Source: Firmicutes bacterium UBA5010 (GTDB lineage: Bacteria > Bacillota > Clostridia > Tissierellales > Sedimentibacteraceae). From it: a stretch of 10,451 nt of DNA. A program made the translations under genes and the position numbers. The notes under the pieces are model-generated. The model saw only the letters and a program-made list of their open reading frames with translations. It was not told where the DNA came from and did not search any database. The stretch covers positions 1-10,451 of the forward strand of contig DGYI01000064.1 of the NCBI GenBank assembly GCA_002396645.1, in the 5' to 3' direction. Shown here piece after piece: positions 1 to 6,217 of the stretch (the stretch's first letter is position 1; every line of letters begins with the position of its first letter).

Positions 1-6
1 TGCCAT
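1..6 (-). CDS. 5' end of a truncated minus-strand gene (first codons Met-Ala)
   Basis: Only two codons, ATG GCA, lie inside the window. The start is supported by a perfect AGGAGG (minus strand, 20..15) eight bases upstream and by a good promoter at 92-120. In many clostridia the gene after sigH on the same strand is tuf (elongation factor Tu), whose product starts Met-Ala, so tuf is a plausible guess. Two codons cannot identify a gene, and the product should be treated as unknown. Confidence 0.6.
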
Positions 7-50
7 TTATTTTTCCTCCTAATAAATTACAATTCATTTTTTATTAATCC

Positions 51-69
51 TTCCGACAGCATATCGGAA
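51..69 (-). other. Small hairpin in the 5' leader of the truncated gene
   Basis: TTCCGA (51-56) and TCGGAA (64-69) form a 6-bp perfect stem with a 7-base loop. It lies in the predicted leader between the promoter at 92-120 and the ribosome binding site at 15-20. No U-tract follows it, so it is not a terminator. It may only stabilise the mRNA. Confidence 0.35.
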
Positions 70-91
70 AACTTTTACCTAATTATCTCGT

Positions 92-120
92 ATTATATCA
101 AAAGAGAAATTATTTATCAA
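92..120 (-). promoter_or_regulatory. Sigma-A-type promoter of the truncated minus-strand gene
   Basis: On the minus strand, TTGATA (120..115), a 17-bp spacer and a perfect TATAAT (97..92) are followed by an ~80-base leader and the AGGAGG/ATG at the window edge. Consensus fit and spacing are both good. Confidence 0.7.
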
Positions 121-190
121 TAGCTTTTTGAAAACTCAAATTATTTAAAAAATATTTACAAACTATTTAAAAAATTAAGCTAAAAAAATA

Positions 191-219
191 TTGACAACAG
201 ACATGTTAGATAGTAGAAT
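191..219 (+). promoter_or_regulatory. Sigma-A-type promoter of tRNA-Thr
   Basis: A perfect -35 TTGACA (191-196), a 17-bp spacer and -10 TAGAAT (214-219) predict a start near 226, about five bases before the mature tRNA 5' end at 231. This is the expected layout of a dedicated stable-RNA promoter. Confidence 0.85.
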
Positions 220-230
220 TATAAAGTATT

Positions 231-306
231 GCCTGCGTGGCGCAGGAGGTAGCGCATTTGCATGGTAAGCAAAAGGTCAGCAGTTCGAATCTGCTCGTAG
301 GCTCCA
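231..306 (+). tRNA. tRNA-Thr (anticodon GGT)
   Basis: A 76-base cloverleaf can be folded. The acceptor stem pairs 231-237 with 296-302 and contains one G-U pair. There is a D arm, and a 5-bp anticodon stem (TTTGC/GCAAA) encloses the loop ATGGTAA, giving anticodon GGT, which reads ACC and ACU threonine codons. The T arm has the standard TTCGAAT loop in an AGCAG/CTGCT stem. The discriminator base is T303 and the CCA end (304-306) is encoded. The gene has its own promoter (191-219) and terminator (321-357), so it is a single-gene transcription unit. It points against sigH and away from the truncated gene at the left edge. Confidence 0.96.
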
Positions 307-320
307 TAATGATTTATAAG

Positions 321-357
321 AAAAAGTTGATAGTATTCATATCTATTGACTTTTTTT
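321..357 (+). terminator. Rho-independent terminator of tRNA-Thr
   Basis: AAAAAGTTGATAG (321-333) pairs with CTATTGACTTTTT (343-355) around a 9-base loop, with U residues running on to 357. In plus-strand RNA all 13 positions pair, two of them as adjacent G-U/U-G wobbles. In minus-strand RNA those two positions become A-C and C-A mismatches, so the structure favours termination of the tRNA transcript over sigH read-through. Confidence 0.85.
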
Positions 358-432
358 ATTTTAACTCCATAAATACATTTTAAATAATTTATGCTTAATT
401 CTTAATTTTCAAGTTACGGTTTTTATTCTATC

Positions 433-1086
433 TCAATAAAAGCATTCAGCCTTTAATTCACTTTTCATTTTCTTCTTTATTCTTTGTAAAGCATTATCTA
501 TAGCTTTTACATCAGTATTAAGTGCATTAGATGCTTCAGTGTAGCTCATTCCCGAAAAATAGCAGGATAAAACCTTTTTCTCAAACTTACTTAAACGATT
601 TTCGACTGTATATGTTATTATACTGTCACGTTCTTTTAAAACAACGATATTTTCCGGATCATCTGTGTTATAATTTATGATTTTTTCCGGCAAATACATC
701 TCTTTATCCTCATAAGTTAAAATGTTGAATGGTACATAGTTGTTAAGAGGATTGTGTTTTTGTCTTGTTGAGCTTCTTATAACCGTAATAATATGTCTTT
801 TTATACAAACACAGGCATAGCTTTTAAACGAACAATTCCTATCCGGATTATATTCTTTTATAGCTTTATACAGACCAAGCAAAGCTTCTTGCAACAAATC
901 ATCTTTTTCTGCTCCGATTAAATAAAATGAGGATACAACTTTCTTCGCAATACTAATATAACGGTAAAGCAAATACTCCTCCGCATCAGAATTCCCCTTT
1001 CTGAATTCTTCAATCAACTCTTCATCCGTCATATCATCATATGAATTATTCATATCATCATAAGATTTTTTTGGTTTAGTATTCAT
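433..1086 (-). CDS. sigH: RNA polymerase sigma-H factor (sporulation/transition phase)
   Basis: This is a 217-residue sigma-70-family protein, close to the 218 residues of B. subtilis SigH. Known role of the family: it directs core RNA polymerase to early sporulation, competence and stationary-phase promoters. Region 2 spans about residues 37-110, with the -10-recognition part around DDLLQEALLGLYKAI (62-76) and the SigH-typical TRQKHNPLN (107-115). Region 4, with its helix-turn-helix, spans 164-210 and includes KAIDNALQRIKKK. The ATG at 1086 is chosen because GGGGGGAG lies just upstream. An in-frame ATG at 1113 would add nine residues but has no ribosome binding site. The N-terminus holds a duplicated seven-residue unit. 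The gene follows rae1 with an 82-base gap containing its own promoter. The order rlmB-yacP-sigH matches other Firmicutes and supports the call. Confidence 0.95.
   Translation of the reverse strand: MNTKPKKSYDDMNNSYDDMTDEELIEEFRKGNSDAEEYLLYRYISIAKKVVSSFYLIGAEKDDLLQEALLGLYKAIKEYNPDRNCSFKSYACVCIKRHIITVIRSSTRQKHNPLNNYVPFNILTYEDKEMYLPEKIINYNTDDPENIVVLKERDSIITYTVENRLSKFEKKVLSCYFSGMSYTEASNALNTDVKAIDNALQRIKKKMKSELKAECFY
1024..1065 (-). repeat. Two-copy 21-bp in-frame tandem repeat in the sigH N-terminus
   Basis: Minus-strand bases 1065..1045 and 1044..1024 encode SYDDMNN and SYDDMTD (residues 8-14 and 15-21). The first 15 bases of the two copies differ at one position; the 3' ends have diverged. It looks like an old duplication in the flexible tail before region 2. 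Confidence 0.75.
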
Positions 1087-1137
1087 ATTCTCCCCCCGAA
1101 AATATTCAATCATTTATTATCATATAGACTGAACTTA

Positions 1138-1167
1138 ATTATACAAAAAAGGGTTTTTATTAGTCAA
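1138..1167 (-). promoter_or_regulatory. Dedicated sigma-A-type promoter of sigH
   Basis: On the minus strand, TTGACT (1167..1162), an 18-bp spacer and a perfect TATAAT (1143..1138) lie in the gap after rae1. The predicted start is near 1131, giving a leader of about 45 bases. I see no obvious Spo0A box (TGTCGAA-like) or sigma-H-type promoter in this gap. Independent sigH transcription is known in B. subtilis; here it is inferred from sequence. Confidence 0.7.
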
Positions 1168-1168
1168 G

Positions 1169-1690
1169 TTATTCAATCGATTTTCTCAAATTTTCCAATT
1201 TTTCCAGCGTTGTCGAGTCAAGAATATTGGATATTTTTGTAGAACTCTGTCTGTTCGAGTCAGTTTTTTGCTTTATTTCCTGTTTTGTCTTATTAAGTTC
1301 CAAAAACATCTCCTCAGAAGACATTCTTGTACCTCCTCTTGCCAAAACAATTTGCTGAATATAATTGTCTGATGTTGCAACTTGTACAATTTCTGCTCTT
1401 CCAATCTTATCTAATTGTTTTTCTATATAGCTGTCTGCAGTTTCGTTTTCTCTTGTGTATACAACTTCTACACCCGAAATAACTTCTTTCTTTTCGTTGC
1501 TTCCCTTAACCAGATGAGCATCAAAAACAACTATAACATTTATTCCCTTGTATGCTTTATATTCAATTAAATCTTCGATGAGCTTATTACGGCTGTTTTC
1601 TATATTTTCAGTATAATTTCTAAGTGTCTTCCATTGATTTATAATATTATATCCGTCTATAAACAAATATTCTTTTTTAGTGCGGGGCAT
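1169..1690 (-). CDS. rae1: NYN-domain ribosome-associated endoribonuclease Rae1/YacP
   Basis: This 173-residue protein has the YacP NYN (PIN-like) nuclease fold and the usual family length of about 170. Visible acidic and polar active-site candidates are D12 and N15 in FIDGYNIINQW, D57 in VVFDAH, D86 in ETADSYIE and D108 in ATSDNY. B. subtilis Rae1 cleaves certain mRNAs in the ribosomal A site in a translation-dependent way; the same role is inferred here. The charged C-terminal tail (about 130-173) is typical of the family and may be flexible. The ATG at 1690 follows a GAGG nine bases upstream, embedded in the last codons of rlmB. The two genes are two bases apart, so translation is probably coupled. 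Confidence 0.93.
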   Translation of the reverse strand: MPRTKKEYLFIDGYNIINQWKTLRNYTENIENSRNKLIEDLIEYKAYKGINVIVVFDAHLVKGSNEKKEVISGVEVVYTRENETADSYIEKQLDKIGRAEIVQVATSDNYIQQIVLARGGTRMSSEEMFLELNKTKQEIKQKTDSNRQSSTKISNILDSTTLEKLENLRKSIE

Positions 1691-1692
1691 TT

Positions 1693-2424
1693 TTAAATAC
1701 CTCTTTGTCTTAATACTTCATATATAATAATTGATGATGCACAGGATGCGTTTAATGATGAAATATTTCCTTTCATAGGTATTTTTATCAAGGTATCGCA
1801 GTTTTCTTTAACCAATCTGCTTATTCCTTTTCCTTCACTTCCTATTATTACACCGACAGCTCCCTCAAAGTTTTCCTCATATATATATCTTTCTCCTGCC
1901 ATATCAGCTCCATAAATCCAAATACCTTTTTTCTTTAATTCCTGTATTGTCTGATTTATGTTTGTTACTCTCACAACCGGAAGGTATTCTACAGCCCCTG
2001 CAGAGGTTTTAGCAACAACAGAATTAACCCCGGCGGCTCTATGTTTCGGAATTATAACTCCGTGAGCTCCGCAGCACTCTGCTGTCCTGATTATTGCACC
2101 TAAATTATGAACATCTGTTATTTCATCCAATAAAATAATAAATGGCTTTTCTTTTCTTTGCTCGGCTAAAGCAAATATATCATCTAAATCCTTATACTCG
2201 TATTCCTCTGCCTCCGCTATAACACCTTGGTGTTTTCCGCCCTCTGAAAGCTTGGTTAAGGTCTGCTTATCAACATATTTAACATTTATGTTTTTATCTT
2301 TAGCCAATGAGGATATCTTAGAAACCGCTCCTTCTGCCATTTCCTTATTTATATATATTATATCTATACCTGTGTCACTTCTCAAAGCTTCAATAACAGG
2401 ATTTTTACCTTCAATCTTTCTCAT
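1693..2424 (-). CDS. rlmB: 23S rRNA (guanosine-2251-2'-O)-methyltransferase RlmB
   Basis: This 243-residue SPOUT-class (TrmH family) enzyme methylates the 2'-O of G2251 (E. coli numbering) in the ribosomal P-loop of 23S rRNA, using S-adenosylmethionine. The N-terminal substrate-binding domain (about 1-80) starts with the characteristic GKNPVIEAL. The catalytic trefoil-knot domain carries motif 1 with N107 and R113 in VHNLGAIIRTAE, motif 2 GSEGKGIS (195-202) and motif 3 IPMKGNISSLNAS (215-227). The start ATG follows AAAGGTGAT with good spacing. Upstream on the minus strand are a terminator and hairpin run, so rlmB probably begins a separate transcription unit with rae1 and perhaps sigH. The general name 'TrmH-family RNA methyltransferase' is the fallback if the exact target differs. 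Confidence 0.93.
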   Translation of the reverse strand: MRKIEGKNPVIEALRSDTGIDIIYINKEMAEGAVSKISSLAKDKNINVKYVDKQTLTKLSEGGKHQGVIAEAEEYEYKDLDDIFALAEQRKEKPFIILLDEITDVHNLGAIIRTAECCGAHGVIIPKHRAAGVNSVVAKTSAGAVEYLPVVRVTNINQTIQELKKKGIWIYGADMAGERYIYEENFEGAVGVIIGSEGKGISRLVKENCDTLIKIPMKGNISSLNASCASSIIIYEVLRQRGI

Positions 2425-2460
2425 TTTATCACCTTTATTAATACTTTTAGTATATCTTGA

Positions 2461-2471
2461 ATTATATTATA
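2461..2471 (-). promoter_or_regulatory. Possible promoter for rlmB-rae1 (paired -10 boxes, weak -35)
   Basis: Two overlapping perfect TATAAT hexamers sit on the minus strand (2471..2466 and 2466..2461), between the terminator at 2504-2525 and the rlmB start. No good -35 is seen at 16-18 bp; the nearest, TTGTAG, is 20 bp away. The need for transcription after a terminator supports it, but AT-richness makes chance TATAAT matches common. Confidence 0.4.
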
Positions 2472-2503
2472 TACGATTTTTTTATAAAATACTACAAGAT
2501 AAT

Positions 2504-2525
2504 AAAAAAGTGAACTATGTTCACT
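2504..2525 (-). terminator. Intrinsic terminator inside the gltX-sigH block
   Basis: On the minus strand, AGTGAAC (2525..2519), a 3-base loop and GTTCACT (2515..2509) form a perfect 7-bp stem. A U-tract, counting the last stem base, runs 2509..2504. It is the last of four hairpins between mrnC and rlmB. It should end, or at least reduce, read-through from gltX-cysS-mrnC into rlmB. It closely resembles the plus-strand terminator at 7678-7700. Confidence 0.8.
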
Positions 2526-2530
2526 CTATG

Positions 2531-2644
2531 GAAGAATCTTTCGATTCTTCATTTATTCCATAGGAAAGAAAAATTTCCTATGGAATAAATAAGAGTATTG
2601 TCGTGTTATTAACATTGAAATATGTCTACAACGCATACTCTTAT
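2531..2644 (-). repeat. Array of three hairpins preceding the terminator, mrnC-rlmB gap
   Basis: In minus-strand order there are three hairpins. Hairpin A pairs ATAAGAGTAT with ATACTCTTAT (arms 2644..2635 and 2598..2589; the long loop can pair further). Hairpin B is a perfect 17-bp stem (arms 2590..2574 and 2567..2551) with a 6-base loop. Hairpin C pairs GAAGAATC with GATTCTTC (2550..2543 and 2538..2531) across a GAAA tetraloop. C is followed at once by the terminator at 2504-2525. In minus-strand RNA, CTATG in the 3' arm of B can also pair with CATAG just after C, so B and an extended C could compete. The 231-base gap has no plausible gene. This could be a mobile repeat, an mRNA-stability or RNase III-type processing element, or a compound terminator. 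Confidence 0.8.
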
Positions 2645-2655
2645 ACTTTCCTAAT

Positions 2656-3096
2656 CTATTTATATATAATTTTTAAAATTTCATCAAACAAATACAGTAT
2701 TCTTTCTTCCTCATTTTTTAAATACAAATAACCAAAAAGACTTTCAAAGCCTGTAGCATATCTATAATCTATCATTTCCTGATTTTTAGGAGCAGAGGTT
2801 ATTTTTGCATTTCTTCCTCTTTTGACTATCTTTCTTTCATCTTCTGTCAGGATAGTATCCAATGCCTTTATAAGCTTTGCCTGTGATGCCGCCTTAACAA
2901 ATTTTATAGCCTCTTTGTGCATTACATTTACATTGTAATCAAAGTTTTTTACTATATAAGCCCTTACAAGCATCTCATACACAGCATCACCTGCAAAGGC
3001 AAGCTGTGCAGGTGAGTGTAGTTCGGGCTTATTATGTTTTTTAGTTTGAGAATCTTTTAAATTATCATCTTTATTTAAAATATTGAATTTATCCAT
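2656..3096 (-). CDS. mrnC: Mini-ribonuclease III (MrnC)
   Basis: From the ATG at 3096 this is a 146-residue RNase III catalytic domain without a double-stranded-RNA-binding domain, matching mini-III (about 143 residues in B. subtilis). Known role: the dimer matures the 5' and 3' ends of 23S rRNA in the 50S context. The signature is SPAQLAFAGDAVYEMLVR, with D37 and E41 as catalytic-type acids. A second conserved stretch is KRGRNAKITSAPKN. An upstream TTG at 3117 is possible and would overlap cysS, with AGAAGG very close to it. The ATG, one base after the cysS stop, with GGAG 11 bases upstream, fits the family length better. Translational coupling to cysS is likely. An intrinsic terminator lies downstream. 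Confidence 0.93.
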   Translation of the reverse strand: MDKFNILNKDDNLKDSQTKKHNKPELHSPAQLAFAGDAVYEMLVRAYIVKNFDYNVNVMHKEAIKFVKAASQAKLIKALDTILTEDERKIVKRGRNAKITSAPKNQEMIDYRYATGFESLFGYLYLKNEEERILYLFDEILKIIYK

Positions 3097-3097
3097 T

Positions 3098-4501
3098 CTA
3101 AAGTTTACTCCAAACAACGCCTTCTCTGGTATCTTTAATCTGTATGCCCTGCTTTAACAGTTCATCTCTTATTTCATCCGCTAATTTAAAATCTTTATTT
3201 TTCTTGGCTTCAGTTCTTTTTTGTATCATTTCCTCTATAAAATTAATTTCTTCTTCACTATGAGATAAAGTTTCATCAGCTGTAAGCAGTCCCAAAGACA
3301 GTACATTTTCAAAGTTCTCTATAAGATAAAGCTTCTCAGTATTATTTAATTCATCAGCCTTTAGCACATCATATAAAACAGTTATTGCATTTGCTGTATT
3401 TAAATCATCTGCTATGCAGCTTGCAAAAGCATTTTTGTATTTATCTACATTTTCGGTTAAGCTATCATCAGAAGCCTTTATAGCCTTAACTCTATTTTTG
3501 AGCTTATTATATGCACTTTCAGCCTGCCTCAAAGAGTCAAAGGAAAATGCCAGCTGCTTTCTATAATGAGAGTTTAAGACATAATACCTATATACTAAGG
3601 AATCAAATCCATTTTTCTCAAGAAGATTTACTGTTAAAAATTCTCCTTTGGATTTACTCATTTTGCCGCCATCAGGTTCAATTAAAAACTCTGAATGCCA
3701 CCAGTATTTAACCCATTTCTCTCCTGTATAGCTTTCTGTCTGTGCTATCTCATTGGTGTGGTGAACAGGTATATGGTCAACTCCTCCGCAGTGTATATCC
3801 ATTTGATTGCCTAAATTTTTAAGGGAAATAACCGAACATTCTATATGCCAGCCCGGATATCCCACTCCCCATGGAGAATCCCATTTCATAGCCTGATTTT
3901 CAAATTTAGACTTAGTAAACCACAAGACAAAATCCTGAGGATTTCTTTTATGAACATCTTCTGTTACATCATCTCTGAGTGCAACCTGCAAATCATCTAA
4001 ATTCATTCCCGAAAGCTTTGTATAGTCTTCTCTTTTAGATATATCAAAATATACATTACCGTTTTCAAAATATGTGAAGCCTTTTTCTTCAAGCCCTTTT
4101 ATAAATTCTATATAATCGTCTATATAATCTGTTGCCTTTGCTACAATATCAGGTCTTTTAATATTTAATTTTTTGCAATCCTCAAAAAATGCATCTGTAT
4201 AATACTGTGCTACCTCCCATACAGTCTTGTTTTCTCTTATAGCACCCTTGAGCATTTTGTCTTCGCCTTCATCTGCATCAGATTCCAAATGACCGACATC
4301 TGTTATATTCATAACTCTTTTAACATCATATCCTAAGTATTCTAATGTTTTTTGAAGTATATCCTCATGTATGTATGTTCTTAGATTACCTATATGAGCG
4401 TAATTATATACTGTCGGCCCGCAGGTATACATTTTAACCTTGCCTTCCTCTATAGGAATAAATTCTTCAATTTTTCTTGTCAGCGTATTATATATATTCA
4501 T
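3098..4501 (-). CDS. cysS: Cysteinyl-tRNA synthetase
   Basis: This 467-residue class I synthetase has normal full length. It joins cysteine to tRNA-Cys using ATP in the cytoplasm. Visible are the N-terminal zinc ligand in YTCGPTVY (C27), the HIGH-type motif HIGN (36-39), further zinc-site residues C222 in HIECS and H247/E251 in VHHTNEIAQ, and the KMSKS loop (280-284). The DALR-like anticodon region follows, with the usual lysine-rich end KNKDFKLADEIRDELLKQGI. The ATG at 4501 follows GGAGG five bases upstream. It is 55 bases after gltX on the same strand and abuts mrnC. The cysE gene found between gltX and cysS in Bacillus is absent. I see no T-box leader in the 55-base gap, so it is probably co-transcribed with gltX. 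Confidence 0.97.
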   Translation of the reverse strand: MNIYNTLTRKIEEFIPIEEGKVKMYTCGPTVYNYAHIGNLRTYIHEDILQKTLEYLGYDVKRVMNITDVGHLESDADEGEDKMLKGAIRENKTVWEVAQYYTDAFFEDCKKLNIKRPDIVAKATDYIDDYIEFIKGLEEKGFTYFENGNVYFDISKREDYTKLSGMNLDDLQVALRDDVTEDVHKRNPQDFVLWFTKSKFENQAMKWDSPWGVGYPGWHIECSVISLKNLGNQMDIHCGGVDHIPVHHTNEIAQTESYTGEKWVKYWWHSEFLIEPDGGKMSKSKGEFLTVNLLEKNGFDSLVYRYYVLNSHYRKQLAFSFDSLRQAESAYNKLKNRVKAIKASDDSLTENVDKYKNAFASCIADDLNTANAITVLYDVLKADELNNTEKLYLIENFENVLSLGLLTADETLSHSEEEINFIEEMIQKRTEAKKNKDFKLADEIRDELLKQGIQIKDTREGVVWSKL

Positions 4502-4556
4502 ATATACCTCCGTAATCCCAAAGCAATTGAGATTTACAATTATTTATTTTCACAAA

Positions 4557-6032
4557 TTACAATTTTGCAGCTAAATCTTTAAGTCTGTTAATTGTCTTTT
4601 CCTTGCCAAGTGCAATCAATATTTTCCCCATATCAGGTCCGTGCTGCTGACCTGTTACGGCACATCTGACAGGCATGAATAAGTTTTTACCCTTTGCTCC
4701 TGTTTTTTCTTTTAATATATTAAATATATCTGAAGCAAATTTTTCATCAATTTTATCAATGGCTTCAAGCTCTGCAATAAAGGCTTCAATCAGTCCCTTT
4801 ACATGCTCAGCCTTAACAATTTCCTCAGCTTCGGGAGTTTCAAAACTCACTGTATCTCCAAAGAAAATATTCATATGCTCAACTATCTCGCTCACATAAT
4901 TTAATCTTTCTTTTAAAGCATCTGTGATAAGAACTATCCAATCAAATTTTTCTTTCGCTTCTTCTTCGGTCATAAGCCCCGCCTTAACTATGCTTGGAAC
5001 TGCAAGTTCTGCTATTCTTTTGGCATCGGATTGTTTAATATAATGATTATTTACAAAATTGAGCTTATCTATATCAAATATACCGCCGGTCTTTGATACT
5101 CTGTCAAAATCGAACTCTCTTATAAGTTCATCCATAGTCAATAATTCTTTGTTGTCTTTAGGGCTCCAGCCTACAAGCGCCAAGTAATTATTAAGTGCTT
5201 CAGGCAGATATCCTTTATCCTTAAAATCAGATGTAGCAACATCACCTTGACGTTTAGACAGTTTTTTTCTATCCTTATTTAATACTCCCGGTAAATGTAT
5301 ATATTGAGGCATTTCAAATCCGAAATAATCGTGCAGAAGCTTTTGCTTAGGTGTTGAGGTCAACCACTCTTCGCCTCTGACTACATGAGTTATCTTCATT
5401 AAATAGTCATCAACAACCACTGCCAAGTGATATGTCGGAAATCCATCTGATTTAATCAAAACCTGATCGTCAACCTCTGATGAATTGATTGTTATTGTAC
5501 CTTTAACAGGGTCAGACCATGTTATATCCTCATTTTCAGGCACTTTTAATCTTATAACATATTCCTCACCGTTTGTAAGTCTCTTTTCAACTTCTTCCTT
5601 TGACAAGTTCTGGCAATGCTTATCATACATAGGAGTTTTTCCTTCTTCTCTTTGCTTTTCTCTTACTTCGTCTAATCTATCCTTAGTACAGAAGCAATAA
5701 TAAGCATAACCCTTATCTAAAAGAATTTGTACGTATTTTTTATATATATCAAGTCTTTCTGATTGAATATACGGACCGTATTCACCTTTTTGCACTATTT
5801 TCCCGTTCTCGATAAACACTCCCTCATCATGTACAACTCCTGCCCAAGTAAGTGAATCAACCAAATTTTCAATTGCTCCGTCAATATATCTTGTCTGGTC
5901 TGTATCCTCTATTCTTAATATATATTTTCCTCCATGTCCTTTTGCGTATAAATAATCATACAAGGCTGTTCTCAAGCTTCCAAGATGTAAATATCCTGTA
6001 GGACTTGGAGCAAATCTCAATCTGATGCTCAT
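4557..6032 (-). CDS. gltX: Glutamyl-tRNA synthetase
   Basis: This 491-residue class I synthetase is full length and attaches glutamate to tRNA-Glu. In organisms without glutaminyl-tRNA synthetase it also charges tRNA-Gln for later amidation; which applies cannot be seen here. Visible are RFAPSPTGYLHLGSLRTAL (HIGH motif 16-19), IEDTDQTR (41-48), a zinc-type CFC (113-115) with C140, and the KMSKS-equivalent KLSKR (257-261). A helical anticodon-binding domain follows. RFAPSPTG with KLSKR is typical of bacterial GluRS. The ATG at 6032 has AGGAGG six bases upstream. It is the first gene after the promoter at 6097-6125 and so heads the gltX-cysS-mrnC unit. The ~58-base leader is too short for a T-box. 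Confidence 0.97.
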   Translation of the reverse strand: MSIRLRFAPSPTGYLHLGSLRTALYDYLYAKGHGGKYILRIEDTDQTRYIDGAIENLVDSLTWAGVVHDEGVFIENGKIVQKGEYGPYIQSERLDIYKKYVQILLDKGYAYYCFCTKDRLDEVREKQREEGKTPMYDKHCQNLSKEEVEKRLTNGEEYVIRLKVPENEDITWSDPVKGTITINSSEVDDQVLIKSDGFPTYHLAVVVDDYLMKITHVVRGEEWLTSTPKQKLLHDYFGFEMPQYIHLPGVLNKDRKKLSKRQGDVATSDFKDKGYLPEALNNYLALVGWSPKDNKELLTMDELIREFDFDRVSKTGGIFDIDKLNFVNNHYIKQSDAKRIAELAVPSIVKAGLMTEEEAKEKFDWIVLITDALKERLNYVSEIVEHMNIFFGDTVSFETPEAEEIVKAEHVKGLIEAFIAELEAIDKIDEKFASDIFNILKEKTGAKGKNLFMPVRCAVTGQQHGPDMGKILIALGKEKTINRLKDLAAKL

Positions 6033-6096
6033 ATTATTCCTCCTAAAATATCAATAATTATATATAATTAACAAATATATCTAAAATAATTAATAT

Positions 6097-6125
6097 ATTA
6101 TATAATAATTCCAATACGGTAGCAA
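6097..6125 (-). promoter_or_regulatory. Sigma-A-type promoter of gltX-cysS-mrnC
   Basis: On the minus strand, TTGCTA (6125..6120), a 17-bp spacer and a perfect TATAAT (6102..6097) predict a start near 6090, about 58 bases before the gltX ATG. It lies just after the terminator of the preceding gene, as expected for the start of an operon. Confidence 0.8.
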
Positions 6126-6159
6126 CTATTTTTTTGTAAATACAAATATATAATGGCAC

Positions 6160-6199
6160 AAATAAAACCTAGCGCTATAAGCAGCACTAGGTTTTATTT
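6160..6199 (-). terminator. Rho-independent terminator of the subtilase lipoprotein gene
   Basis: AAATAAAACCTAG (6160-6172) and CTAGGTTTTATTT (6187-6199) form a perfect 13-bp stem around a 14-base loop. On the minus strand the descending arm is U-rich. It lies 18 bases after the protease stop codon and before the gltX promoter. The A/U symmetry would also allow plus-strand termination, but no plus-strand gene precedes it. Confidence 0.8.
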
Positions 6200-6217
6200 T
6201 GTATTTTATTTATTTCA

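Noticed and set aside
1087..1113. Longer sigH start at the in-frame ATG at 1113
   Set aside because: There is no ribosome binding site upstream of 1113, while the ATG at 1086 has one and gives the normal family length.
2252..2563. 103-codon plus-strand ORF opposite the rlmB 5' end and running into the hairpin array
   Set aside because: It is antisense to the conserved N-terminal part of rlmB, has no convincing ribosome binding site or recognisable domain, and its end is made of inverted-repeat sequence.
2504..2644. CRISPR array or insertion sequence in the mrnC-rlmB gap
   Set aside because: The repeats are inverted arms of different hairpins rather than regularly spaced direct repeats, and there is no transposase or clear target duplication.
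3097..3117. mrnC start at TTG 3117
   Set aside because: It would overlap cysS and add seven residues beyond the usual family length; the AGAAGG before it is too close. It is not fully excluded.
6033..6096. Possible T-box riboswitch in front of gltX, or in the cysS gap at 4502-4556
   Set aside because: Both leaders are only about 55-60 bases, contain no T-box consensus or terminator/antiterminator pair, and are too short for the specifier stem.
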